Shown here piece after piece: positions 15,201 through 30,200 of a DNA stretch of 64,000 nucleotides. The translations under genes and the position numbers were made by a program. Every line of letters begins with the position of its first letter. The first letter of the stretch is position 1. Where the stretch lies: the NCBI GenBank assembly GCA_013339895.1, contig JABACO010000014.1, positions 8,351,892 to 8,415,891 of the forward strand, written 5' to 3'. A model generated the notes under the pieces. The model did no database searches, had not been told where the DNA came from, and saw only the letters and a list, made by a program, of their open reading frames with translations. Source of the DNA: Ephydatia muelleri. Lineage: Eukaryota > Porifera > Demospongiae > Spongillida > Spongillidae.

Positions 15201-18200
15201 GTTGTGGAGATATGTATGTGGACTAATGAGGGTATGGTGGGGTGTTATAAGGATGCAGTGGCAAAAGGCTAAATGCACCATTAATAAAATTGCTACCCAC
15301 CTTCCCCTCCCCGGCCCACAGCACAGACATGTACACACAAGGTGTGCTATTGAGATTAAAGAAGTGTGCACGTTACTCAGCTGTGGGTCATTCCACTATG
15401 ACTTTGTATGGGAGCGTGCTTCACATCTTCAGATCATGATGCATTTACTCATATTTTTTTGTCTTTGGATGAATGTTGCTTTTACCGTTTATTACTTTAA
15501 TAACTTGAATGGCTTTCGAAATATGCTGTCCTGAATCAAGGGGGGGGGGGGGGCAAAGAAATCTGTATGAACCCCATTGTCCATTACTGTAGAGCTTGAA
15601 GAGAGGATTACAAATCTCCTTTTAAAATAAAAATCTGACTTAAGAGAAAAAAGATACGAGGGGTTTGAAAACGAGGGCATAGGGGGTACCACCCTACGCC
15701 CCCCCCTTACATTTTATCGCATTATTGTATCACTTTTGTTTCACATCAGATTCACATGGGAGTCGCACCGATCGATTCCTCGTAGTGAAAGTAACTCATT
15801 AGCACCCAAGTACAATCTGTAGACTCTCGCTAAAACCTAGAGCGATGTAGTTAACATTTTAACCCGGCCGTTCCAGAGATATATGTGGTAGGTTTAATTA
15901 CCGGGTTAAAACATGCTCAAGGTTTTAGCGAGGGTTTACAAGTTGTACTTGGGTCCTAACTAGCTACTTTCACTGCGAGGAATCGATCGGTGTGATTCCC
16001 ATGTAAATCTGAAGCAAAACAAAAAAGATAATAAAATGGAAGGGCCATAGGGTGGTACCCCCTATGGCCTCTTTTAAAAATCCCCCGTATCTTTTTTCTC
16101 TTAAGTCAGATTTTTATTTTAAAAGCAGATTCGTAATTCTCTATTCAAGCTCTACAGTATTGGACGATGGGGTCCATAAAGATTTCTTTGCCCCCCCCCC
16201 CTCGTCCTGAATAATTAATTTTTCCATATAAAGTTCAACTTTGAAAGCTCATACCTTTTTTGTCTGATATAGTCATTATTGTCATCGAACTTAAGTGGAA
16301 CCCATTTTTAGTTATCATTTTTGTGGGTAATGAAAGGGTTATATACTAAAGCGCTGATTTAAAAATTTGGATTGATTAAAAAGTTTTGAAAAATATAAAC
16401 ATCAAGGGAAGACTAATATCTCACGTTTTTGTGAATAAATTTCAGGGTATAGATAACCCCTGAGAACCACATGCATTTGATGATGTGGCAGCCATATTTA
16501 TTTTTTAACTCGGCTTATATTACTCAGTGGGGGTAAGTGTGTTACATAACTATCATACAACAGCTATCAACACTGAGGTTTATTTTTCTTTCACTTATGG
16601 CTTAAGTGTTTCTTTGATAATGTATGCCAGCCTCAAATGCCACATTCAAGTAAGATCTTTTAGTGCATTGCATAGTATCAATGGCAAGAGCTTCCTAATA
16701 TATACCACAAACCACTTAGACGACTTACATGTACATGTAACAACACAGTGGTTATGTTCATTCACAGCAATTTACTAATTTTGTTTACTTAGTGAATGAA
16801 TTTATACATTTAGTTGTGTCAGCCAGACATTGTTTGGCAAATTTACTTCAGCTGACTAACCAGGTCAGTCAACCTAGGAGACGGTCCACTATCTGCACAC
16901 ATTATGAACTGTAGCATGCACAATCATTTGTTGTTTGGACTTAAATTGAAGTGTGCTTACATGTACTTGCACAACGATTACTTGTAAAACACAAAGGACT
17001 GGTCATTAATAAATTAATTGATCACTTGTATTAGGACGGTCGGAGTCCATTGTGGACAGCAAGTTCCAATGGACGCCTTGAAGTAGTAACGAAACTCATT
17101 GAAGCAGGAGCTGATATCAATCAGGCTACTAAGGTTGGTATGAAATAATCTGCTCCATTTACAATGTGGTGGTCAGCATGTACTGGTAGTTTAACATGAT
17201 TTGGAATAAAACGTTTTGGGGAAATTACAACATGTAAAAATGTAACAGATTCATTAGATGTGCATCATTTTATTTTAACCCAAACCTTTCCATTCTGTCC
17301 TACATGTATGTACATGTACATGTAGTCATACTAACAACATGCATGTACATGAGACAATTATGCCCTAGTCATGAGTTAATAGCTGTACATGTATCTCTAT
17401 AGCTATACTCTATCAAATCTGGATCATTATGTGCCATTAATGTCAGAATTTTAGGTAGATTTATCCCACATTGCACATCAGTGGTCTCTTATTTTATACT
17501 TTTTGCCACATGTACATGTGTTCAAAATGTAATTTAAATGTCCAAAGTCAGATGAGCATATGGAGGTGATGAATGCTGTTGTTGAGTGGTGGGACAATGA
17601 CCCAAACCATCTGTATAGGGAAATAGATTGTTCTGAGGCAAAATCCCATACCCCAATGTGGGAACATTCCCCTCCCCCTCCCCCCCCCTCCTCCCTAACT
17701 GGGGCTGCATCGTTTATTATTCATTGGCTGCACCACTTTTTATTAGCAAATCCATGAGCGCTGGGATTAGGATATTGCTTGACCATATGAATAAAGTGAC
17801 ATGGTGAAATGATCATGCAGCATAGAAGCTGTATACTTCCTCCACATGCCTTACATGGTATCCTCACAGTTCCTTATCACATAACAATTGGTGTAGCCTC
17901 ACCTGTGCACACCATCTTAATAAGACACAATAGGCTGGAATGGTACACAGCACACAAACCAATACTCCAATAGGCTGGAATGGTACACAGCACACAGACC
18001 AATACTCCAATAGGCTGGAATGGTACACAGCTCACAGACCAATACTCCAATAGGCTGGAATGGTACACAGCACACAGACCAATACTCCAATAGGCTGGAA
18101 TGGTACACAGCACACAGACCAATACTCCAATAGGCTGGAATGGTACACAGCACACAGACCAATACTCCAATAGGCTGGAATGGTACACAGCACACAGACC

Positions 18201-21200
18201 AATACTCCAATAGGCTGGAATGGTACACAGCACACAGACCAATACTCCAATAGGCTGGAATGGTACACAGCACACAGACCAATACTCCAATAGGCTGGAA
18301 TGGTACACAGCACACAGACCAATACTCTAAACATAACACCAAACAAAAATAACACTAATAACAACAACAACATCGGGCTGCCAACCCAACAACACCACAC
18401 ACAACGCTGGGCAGGAAGCTTAACACAAACCTATATTTTTAAAGAAGATGAACCCACATCATATGGTCCATCAAAACCCAAATACATGTACTTATGATGT
18501 GCCTGCACCACCTCCACATGGTGGTAATCTGACTATAAATCAAAAGTAATCATATACTCACCTGGTCAAAAAAGCATCATGGCTATACTCATGTCTTCAT
18601 ACTTCAATTTCTGTTTCCGTACTAACTGGTTCACATGATGCAGGTTAAGCACCAAACGCTTCTTCTGGCATATATACGGTCTAGCACTTACTGTCTGGAC
18701 GTAACCCCCACTGAGCAGATCAGCAACAGCAAGGTCCACAAATCCTGTGTTCACCCACGCCGACTGCTGATTTGCATCGTAAGTTTGGAGTAGAACGGTA
18801 TCACATACCCTTCCCGTATTAAATCAATGATCTACTCTGGGGCACATAGCACATCTACCCAAAACTGTACATGCTGTCTCTACCTCCCTTTGATGGACGC
18901 TGGTCAGCCATTTTATTAAAGGTTCACAATGCAAGCGATATAGTTCTTTGTGTCTCAATAACTTTAGTAACAATATATACTTAGGGAAATAGATGACGTT
19001 AGTGAAAATTGCTAGTATGAAAACACTAATCCAATAACCAATGCATCCAATAGAAGGTCTGCTGCTAGTTCAAAGATAGACGTGTCAAAATCTGTTGCAT
19101 CATGATGTTTCATTCTCCTTCCAATATGCAACAACATACTTATATCCTTCAAATTGATTTACCAGTCAAAAGGTATACAGACACAGGATAGCTCACTGCT
19201 CAGAGTCACAGACACAGACAGTCACAAGCAAACGATAGGAACACTTCAACCTTAAAACGAATTCAAATTTCTACTCAAACCTAAAATTGGCAACGAAATC
19301 AAGCATACATTACAGTTTTATACTTGTGCATGACAAATATCTTTGTTCCAAACAATAAAGTGGCTTTCAGATGTTTCAGATTCGCGGCCCATTGCAGAGG
19401 CCAGCGCACTGCACACAATGTAACAATGTAAGCCATCCAGCCTTCTAGGCATCCTTTGTGACTGTGAGAGCCTGCACCTCAGCTTCCTGGACTGTCAGCC
19501 AGTTGAATTAATGAATGGTGCTACATTATTTTAAACTCTGAGTCTGTAGAATAAAATAAAGTTGTTATCACTGAGCATGCACATCGCATATATACACACT
19601 ACATGTACGGCCTACCGAATTCTGGGCGAAAAAACAGTATCTTTGTATCAATAGAATTTAATGAAATTTTGTACAATGCAAGGTTATACACTACATTGAA
19701 TATCCAAACACCTTTCAAAAATATCCGCTATCCTGAACTACATGTAGGTGTTTTTGCGCGGTAAAGTTATAGCACTTTTTCCAATAGTTAATGAGATCTG
19801 GTTTTTTATTGAAATCTACACAAGAGGATGAAACCGAACCTTCGAACTATGCCACAAAGCGAAGAACCCTCTCCCATTCCATCCCCTAACCCTTCGTGAA
19901 GCAAGTTTTTGAGTGGACCTCAAAAGTGTTAATAATCCTGCCATAATAATGTGGAACAAAATGGAAGGCAATTATTGCACCTTTTGCAACATACCTAATC
20001 TTGTTTATATTTATACTAGCTTGCACCTGTGAAAAATCATGGGCTGATTATTTACCACCTGTTCTAACATACAGTTACTACGCAACCTCTCTAACATGCC
20101 CGTGCAATACAAATACTTCATGGAATTATTAGTAACTACATGATGTTTTCGGCCTGTACTATGAGACTTGAGAGAGAATTACCACAATAGCGTTGCTTTT
20201 ATTGTGATGGCCTGTACAGGCATGTAGGTTTTGTGGCAAGCATGGTCGCTAAGTACACGTTGCTATGTACTTTTGTGTGGGAGGTGGTCATTCCAATTGG
20301 TTGCTAGGTACGCGTACATACCTAGCAACCAATAGGCGTTAGGTCGAGTATATTAATGAGTTACGCAGACGTACGTTGGAAATTATAGTATTAGATTATA
20401 CCAGCTGCAAACATCCTACCTGATACCCTACACCTCCTCACAATCACAGACCACACCCATCAACCCTCACTCATTGGCCACACCCATTGGTCCTCACAAC
20501 TCTGCCAGGCTTGCCACCACTCACTGGCTTACTACTAACAGTCTGACATTAACATATAGTGGAACAATCTTTAACAATTCTGTTTGCAAGTGTGGCTGTC
20601 GACTACCCACCAGTACTCTCATATTACACAGCTTGTGTGCAATGGAGTCCAGTATCCTAAGCACCACCACCATTTCCCTTCCCGTAGAACTCTGGGCTGC
20701 TTCTCCTGGCAACCAACTACCCTGTGCAACATGCAGGCCATGCTCCACTGTATACCCCCCTGAATACACCAACCTAACGGCTGAAGGGCTAAGCCATATA
20801 GGCTGGGCATTATATTGGGCAACACAACTAGATGATCTCCAAAACTCTAACTCGCGCTGCACACCTCAGTTGATCTCTAAGTGCTCACACCATGCATGTC
20901 TGGACCACAGCAAGACGTACAAACTCCTAGTCATAATCCTAGACATTGGCCCCAAAGCCAACCCCATGGAAATAATCTTGCCAACCAAACTAGCAATAAA
21001 CCGTGCATTCAGATGTGTGGCTACCCCATTGATCTGCAACATGGCACGCAACACTGCCAACTTAGCTTCTGGAACCAAAACACAGCCCCGTTCCAGGTCT
21101 GCATCAAATCCCAACCACGCTGTGCTAAGTGATGGGAACCAAACTGACTTACCCTCATGCACAACCAAACCCGCACATTCAAGAGCATTCCTCACCCATG

Positions 21201-24200
21201 CACTGGCCTTTTTGGCCTCTATCTTACCCTTAACTGCACATATGCCATTGTCCAGGTACATCACTGCTTTTAACACCTTAGATCGCCATAGCTTAACCAA
21301 GGGTCGCATAAGTCTTGAGAACACATATGGTCCATCAAATCTTACGATGCACCTCCACTACCTCCACATGGTGGTAACCCGACTTTTAATCATCTACTTA
21401 CCTGATCTGAAAAGTATCATGGCAATACACAAGTCTTCATACTTAAATTTCTGTTTCCGTTCTAACTGGTTCACATGACGCAGGTTAAGTATGCTGACAG
21501 CTGCAACTATACGGTCTAGCACTTACTGTCTGGACGTAACCCCCACTGAGCAGCTCAGCAACAGCAAGGTCCACAAATCCTGTGTTCACCCACGCCGACT
21601 GCTGATGTGTCCTTGTATACGTCATAGGTTTGGAGTAGAACGGTATCACATACCCTTCCCGTATTAAATAAACGATCCACTCTGGGGCACATAGCACATC
21701 CACCCAAAACTGTACATGCTGTCTCTTCCAACCTTTGATGGACGCTGGTCAGCCATCACCCAATTGGAATTCACAATCATCTGCCCATAGAAAGTTTTAT
21801 GGCATACCTTAATGTAAAGAGCCCCAGATTTGATTTATAAAAGTGTACCAACCAAGCACAGGTTATCACCAAAGCAGATAGATGGTGTCGGGTGTAGATA
21901 CATCACTCATCATTTGCAATACCTTATCAGTACATAGTAATAAAAAACCTTGCTACATGTATCCTGCTCACACATAAAAGTGCTCTTCCAGAGCTGAGGA
22001 ACAATCTCATAACAGTTAAAATGAACAGCACATGGTGTGCACATTAGGACACCTACAATGTCCTCTAACATAAGCTCCATCTCTTATATCCCTGCCCCCC
22101 ATGTGGCATTCCATTTCATCCAATCACCATGTCATGACAACATTTGAGTGGTATCCCATAGCCATTCTTGGCTGACTATGACCACCAGCAGCCATGTATC
22201 TTAAGCAGCTGATCATACATGTAGACATGCAGCATGACATGCCTACATGTACATGTAGCTCTATACATGTGGATGGTTTAATGGTGTACTTTCCATGTAC
22301 ATGTAAACGTCCCCTCCCCCTCAGCTGGCACTTGAGATGGTGAATTTTATTAATTACCCTATGGACTGTGGTGGGTCAAGGCCCATGACCTCAGTCCTTA
22401 CCCTAATACCATAAACCATGTGTAACAACATGTGTGCAGTGTACATGCTGCAATACATCATATACATGTACATATACAAATTGATCTGGTTTTGTTGTCA
22501 TTTCTACAGTACACCCTCCCAACATGCACCTTCTCCGTCTGTGCTTCTCTCATTCACTTCTCTTCTTCATATTCACTTTCAATCTGTTCTCCCTTCTTAC
22601 GTGCATTTGTGATGCCTTTGTTCCTTCTCTCCTTACCAGGACAATGCAACCCCACTGTATATCGCAAGTCAGAATGGTCATCGTGATGTAGTACAGACCT
22701 TGTTGGGAGCTGGAGCTGGAGTGAATATAGCAACATCTGATGTAAGTGATGTTTAGTTGTATATGGTCTAATGAGGGTATGGTGGGGTGTTGTAAGGATG
22801 CAGTGGCAAAAGGCTAAATGCACCATTAATAAGATTGCTGCCCACCCCCTCCCCCCACAACACATACATGTACACAAAAGGTGTGCTATTGAGATTAAAG
22901 AAGCGTGCACGTTACTCAGGTGTGTCAGGCCCAAGTGCATAGCGTATAGGCAGAGTTGACATAGATGATTCAATACCACTTACATGTAGTACCTCAGGTA
23001 TTAAGCAAGTGGGGTACTCTGATATATTATTTTTTGCTACCTTACAATCTCATTAAAATTCATGATATACTTTAACCCCTTAAGCACACTTCAATAAATA
23101 TCATATTGGATGTGTGCATCAGTCTAATACCCAAATGTTGTCTGATACATGACCCATGAATAACCACATACATGTACAAGTACTGCTCTTTCGAACTCAC
23201 AAAGGTGATCAAAATAATTAAACCATCCACCTGATGGCAAACCATCCACCTGATGCAGCCAGGCACCAGTACTTGCACTGCCTCATCTGTTGCAGCTTAC
23301 GACTCAACAGACTCACCCAGATGTTGGAGGTAAGAGTGCCAAGTGGATTTCATGCACAGGGAACACCGGAACGCCTTGCCTTGCCTCTGCCCACAGTTTC
23401 CATCTCTTGAAGGCACCCAGGTACAGCGCCGTCCACCCACACTCGCACGCGAACGACTCACTAACACTTGCATTCGATCTGTATACTCGCATCAAATGTA
23501 TATTTGGGGGGGGGGGGGGGGGGGGGGAAATCAAGTCCAAGTAAAAGAGCTAACAAGAAATTGAACTACTATATTCAGTTCGTCCACCATACTACTCTAG
23601 TAGACTTGACTCTAGCACGCCAGCACGCCATATTCCGTCTTACTGACACTAAGAACTCACTGGCCACACCCATCGACCCCAACTCATCACTACTCCACAC
23701 TCATTGGCCACACCCATTGACCCTCACTCACTAGCCACACCCAGGACTCACTGGCCACACTCATCAATCCTCAAAACTCCACATGCACTGGCCACACCCT
23801 TCGACCCTCACAACTCCACACTCACTGGCCATACCCATCCACCCCCACTCACAACTCCACACTCACTGGCCACACCCAGGGACCCTCAATCACTGGCCAC
23901 ACCCATCAACTCTCACACCCTCAACCCTCACTGGCCACAACCAGGGGCCCTCACCATCAGCGACATACATGTAACTATACATTTACTGGCCACACCCATC
24001 AACCCTCACTGGCCATACCCAGGGTTCCTCATAGCAGGCAGGAATATATGCCCTTCCATATAAGGGCTTCAACATAACTCATGTACATGTAGAAATCTTG
24101 TTAGGTATGTTGCAAAATTTTTCAAATTATTTAAATAGCTGAGATAATAACACCGATGTGAAGAGCACATTAAACCATACTTAATGATACCAAAACCATA

Positions 24201-27200
24201 AGTTTATGATTTAGAATACGGAAGATATACATGTAGTGTGTAAAAAAGCATTAAATTTTTAGTATGGGATTTCATTAAAACATGCATCGTAAGTATGTTT
24301 TGTTAAATCCCACGTAACTTTTGCAACGTATACCATATTTAAATGGAATTTTCAGTAATGGCAGGTTAATAGATGCCCTTTCGAATTATTCTGTTAATGG
24401 TTCACAATGCAAGCGATATAGTTCTTTGTGGCTCAATAACTTTAATAACAGTATATACTTAGGGAAATAGATGACGTTAGTGAAAATTGCTAGTGATGAA
24501 AACACTAATCCAATAACCAATTCATCCAATAGAAGGTCTGCTGCTAGTTCAAAGATAGACATGTCAAAATCTGTTGCATCATGATGTTTCATTCTCCTTC
24601 CTATATGCAACAACATACTTATTTCCTTTCATCTTTTCAATTCTTCCATTAAACAATTGAAAAACTCCACCATCCAACCAAACATGGCAAATATTGTGGC
24701 CAATTGATTTACCAGTCAAAAGGTATACAGACACAGGATAGCTCACTGCTCAGAGTCACAGACACAGACAGTCAGTCACACACAAACAATAGGAACACTT
24801 CAACCTTAAAACGAATTCAAATTTCTACTCAAACCTAAAATTGGCAACGAAATCAAGCACACAATGCAGTTTTATACTTGTGCATGACAAATATCATTGT
24901 TCCAAACAATAAAGTGGCTTTCAGATGTTTCAGATCCGCGGCCCATTGCAGAGGCCAGCGCACTGCACACAATGTAACAATGTAAGCCATCCAGCCTTCT
25001 AGGCATCCTTTGTGACTGTGAGAGCCTGCACCTCAGCTTCCTGGACTGTCAGCCAATTGAATTAATGAATGGTGCTACATTATTTTAAACTCTGAGTCTG
25101 AAGAATAAAATAAAGTTGTTATCACTGAGCATGCACATCGCACATATACACACTACATGTGCGGCTTACCGAATTCTGGGCGAAAAAAACAGTATCTTTG
25201 CATCGATAGATTTTTATGAATTTTTGTACAATGCAAGGTTATACACTACATTGAATATCCAAACACCTTTCAAAGATGGAACTACATGTAGGTGTTTTTG
25301 CACGGTAAAGTTATAGCACTTTTTCCAAGAGTTATTGAGATCTGGTTTTTTATTGAAATCTACATAAGAGGATGAAAACGAACCTTCGAACTATGCCACA
25401 AAGCGAAGAACTCTCTCCCATTCCATCCCGTAACCCTACGTGAAGCAAGTTTTTGAGTTGACCTCAAAAGTGTTAATAATCCTGCCACAATAATGTGGAA
25501 CAAAATGGAGGACACTTTTGCAACATACCTAATCTTGTTTATATTTATACTAGCTTGCACCTGTGAAAAATCATGGGCTGATTATTTACCACCTGTTCTA
25601 ACATACAGTTACTACGCAACCTCTATAACATGCCCGTGCAATACAAATACTTCATGGAATTATTAGTAAATACATTATGTTTTCGGCCTGTACTATGAGA
25701 CTTGAGAGTGAATCACCACAATAGCGTTGCTTTAATTGTGATGGCCTGTACAGGCATGTAGGTTTTGTGGCAAGCATGGTCGCTAAGTACACGTTGCTAT
25801 GTACTTTTGTGTGGGAGGTGGTCGTTCCAATTGGTTGCTAGGTATGCGTACATACCTAGCAACCAATAGGCGCTAGGTCGAATATATTAATGAGTTACGC
25901 AGACGTACGTTGGAAATTATAGTATTAGATTATACCATTTGCAAACATCCTACCTGATACACTACACCTCCTCACAATCACAGACCACACCCATCAACCC
26001 TCACTCACTGGCCACACCCATTGATCCTCACAACTCTACCAGGCTTGCCACCACTCACTGGCTTACTACTAACAGTCTGACAATAAGATATAATGTAACA
26101 ATCTTTAACAATTCTGTTTGCAAGTGTGGCTGTCGACTACTCACCAGTACTCTCATTTTACACAGCTTGTGTGCAATGGAGTCCAGTACCCTAAGCACCA
26201 CCACCATTTCCCTTCCCGTAGAACTCAGATGTCAATCCTTAGATGACTGCATATCCTTTCGTCAGTTTTCTGAAGTTAACAAACCTCCACTACCCCAAAG
26301 TCTAGATCAGGCTTTCCTCCAGCTCCACCTTTTTGCTAACAGTTCATCCTTTCTGGCACTCCTATGCTGTGGACAAACATCGTGGGGTTGGTCCTTCCAG
26401 GAGCTTACCATCTTTCATGATATCGGTACCGTCTTTGGTTCCGACTCTTGGATATGCTTATGCTTCTGAGCACCACCCTGTGGTTCTGTTACCCTCTTTG
26501 AGTGGTTCTGGACCTGGGGTTCCACTGCCTGTTCTTTTTCCCATTACCAGAGCAATTCAACTGCGCAAGTGAGAAGGGCCATCATGATTAATATTATTTT
26601 AATTATAGATGTACATGTAGATTGTGGTGGGTCAAGGCCCATGACAGCAGTCCTTACCCTAATACTACAAACCCATGTGTACCAACATGTGTACAGAGTA
26701 CTTGCTGCAATACATACAAGCTGATCTGGTGATGTTGTCATTTCTACACCCTCCCAATATGCACCTTCTACCTCTGTACTTCTCTCATTCACTCATTTTC
26801 ATATTCACTTTCAAACAGTTCTCCTATTACATGTATGTGTGTCAGTGATGCCTTTGTTCCTTACCAGACCAATGCAACTCCACTGTTTATTGCAAGTCAG
26901 GAGGGTCATCATGATGTAGTACAGACCTTGTTGGGAGCTGGTGCTGGAGTGAATATAGCAAGATCTAATGTAAGTGATATTTAGTAGCATGTGGTCTAAT
27001 GAGGGTATGGTGCGGTGTTTTAAGGGTGCAGTAAAAGAGGCTACATGTACCATTTATGAAATTTCTGGCCCCCCCCCCCCCCCCCCCCCCCAACTCATAC
27101 ATGTACTCAAAAGGTGTGCTATCGAGATTAAAGAAGCGTGCACGCCATCTTAATAAGACACAATAGACAAACAAAGAAAGTACGGGCTGACCAGCTGGTA

Positions 27201-30200
27201 TACATGTACCTCCAATAGCCAGTATCACTCACACCAACCTAACGGCTGAAGGGCTAAGCCATATAGGCTGGGCATTATATTGGGCCACACAACTAGATGA
27301 TCTCCAAAACTCTAACTCCCGCTGCACACCTCAGTTGATCTCCAAGTGCACACACCATGCATGTCTGGACCACAGCAAGATGTACAAACTCCTAGTCATA
27401 ATCCTAGACATTGGCCCCAAAGCCAACCCCATGGAAATAATCTTGCCAACCAAACTAGCAATAAACCGAGCATTCAGATGTGTGGCTACCCCAGTGATCT
27501 GCCACATGGCACGCAACACTGCCAACTTAGCTTCTGGAACCAAAACACTGCCCCGTTCCAAGTCTGCAATAAATCCTAACCACGCTGTGCTAAGTGATGG
27601 GAACCAAACTGACTTACCCTCATGCACAACCAAACCCGCACATTCAAGAGCATCCCTCACCCATGCACTGGCCTTTTTGGCCTCTATCTTACCCTTAACT
27701 GCACATATGCCATTGTCCAGGTACATCACTGCTTTTAACCCCTTACATCGCCATAGCTTAACCAAGGGTCGCATAAGTTTAGAGAACACATATGGTCCAT
27801 CAAAACCCAAGTACTTACGATGCGCCCACCACCACTTTAAATTATGTATCACCCAATTGGAATTCACAACATCTGCCCATAGAAAGTTTTATGGCATACC
27901 TTAATGTAAAGAGCTCCAAATTTATCTAAGTTAAGGGGCAGGTGATTGATACAAGTGTACTAACCAAGCACCCCCCCACCATGGCACTCCAAACACCATG
28001 TAATGATGACATTTGGGTTGGAACTTGCATGTATATCCCATCTCTGTGGATGGTTTAATGGTGTGCTTCCATGTACATGTAAACTTCCCATCCCCCTCAG
28101 CTGGCACTTGAGATGTTGAATATTATTAATTACCCTACTGATTGGTGGGTCAAGGCCCATGACCTCAGTCCTTACCCTAATACCACAAACCCATGTGTTC
28201 CATGAACATGCTGGCATGCATGCAAATTGATCTGGTGATGTTTGCTTTTCACCTTCTCCCTCTGTACTTCTCTCATTCACTTCTCTTCTTCATATTCACT
28301 TTCAAACTGTTCTCCCTTCTTATGTGCATCTGTGATGTCTTTGTTCCTTCTCTACTTACCAGGACAATGTAACTCCACTGTTTATTGCAAGTCAGAAAGG
28401 TCATGATGATGTAGTACAGACCTTGTTGGGAGCTGGTGCTGGAGTGAATATAGCAACATCTGATGTAAGTGATGTTTAGTTGTGGAGAGATGTATGTGGA
28501 CTAATGAGGGTATGGAGGGATGTTATAAGGATGCAGTGGCAAAAGGCCACATGTACTATTTATGAATTTTCTGGCCCCCCCCCCCCCCCCCCCTCCCCCA
28601 ACTCATACATGTACACAAAAGGTGTGCTATCGAGATTAAAGAAGCATCATAATAAGACACAATAGGCAAACGAAGAACGGGCTGACCACATGAGCATGTA
28701 CCTCAAATAGCCAGTATCACTCACACCAACGTAATGGCTGAAGGGCTAAGCCATACAGGCTGGGCATTATATTGGGCCACACAACTAGATGATCTCCAAA
28801 ACTCTAACTCCCGCTGCACACCTCGGTTGATCTCTAAGTGCTCACACCATGCATGTCTGGACCACAGCAAGACGTACAAACTCCTAGTCATAATCCTAGA
28901 CATTGGCCCCAAAGCCAACCCCATGGAAATAATCTTGCCAACCAAACTAGCAATAAACCGAGCATTCAGATGTGTGGCTACCCCAGTGATCTGCAACATG
29001 GCACGCAACACTGCCAACTTAGCTTCTGGAACCAAAACACTACCCCGTTCCAGGTCTGCATCAAATCCCAACCACGCTGTGCTAAGTGATGGGAACCAAA
29101 CTGACTTACCCTCATGCACAACCAAACCCGCACATTCAAGAGCATTCCTCACCCATGCACTGGCCTTTTTGTATTGTACTATTGATAAACATAAGCGGAT
29201 AATGTGATTGGTGGCAACCTTTTTCCATTTTCGTCAAAGTTGTATTTGATTGTTTTTATCTCAAAGTTATAAACAATAATTGCACACCATCATACATGTA
29301 CATGTGCATGTTATTAGAGTTGTTTTTCAAAAAACTGTATTATTTTTTGCTACCTTACAATCTCGTTAAAAGATATACTTTAACCCCATAAGCACACTTA
29401 AATAAATATCATATCCGATATCATACATCCGTCTAATACCCAAATGTCGTCTGATACAAAAAAAAGATGACCCATGCATAACCACGTACAAGTACAGTAC
29501 CAGCTCGATCATAGAGAAATTTTGCAGCTCGATCATGGAGAAAATATAGCATATACTTGGTAACTAAAGAAACCATCAGTGTTCATAGCAACCACTATGA
29601 AAACTGATAGTTGGCTTAGTCCCAATGTATGCACTTTATTTTCTCTATGATCAAGCTGCGAAATTTCTTTATGATCGAGCTGGTACTGTACTGCTCTTTC
29701 GAACTCACAAAGGTGATCAAAATAATTAAATATGCGAGTGGCCATATTTCATAAACGGAACAACATAGGGTATACAAATATATTGCAATTTTGTGTAATA
29801 GAGTTGGGAGAATATATATGGGAAATGGTATCTCAATGTGAGAAGGTAAGGTAAATTTAGGGTGGTACAATTAACCCTATGTGTGCCCTTTACTACTCCT
29901 TGGTAGAGGGCCCAACGATGTCGATGGAACGGGCTACAACATGATTGGTAGTCTTCAGTTGTGCACAGTTACGACTAATGTTGGCCATATCCTTGTAAAT
30001 ATTGGCCAGTAGAAACTGCTGGCTAGTTCATCCAGGTGTTCTACGATTGTGTGCCAGCTTCTGTGCTGCTTCTCACCATTTTTTGGGAACGACCAACTGT
30101 TTCCTCCTTCCACTCTTCCACCTTTCCTGACTGCCCCTTTACTGGATGTTTGAGAGAGTCCTCAGATGTCAATCCTTAGATGACTGCATATCCTTTCGTC

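Noticed and set aside
24386-24616. 76-codon hydrophobic frame as a host gene
   Set aside because: It lies inside a TIR element and its paralog at about 18917 does not keep the frame; treated as element cargo only.
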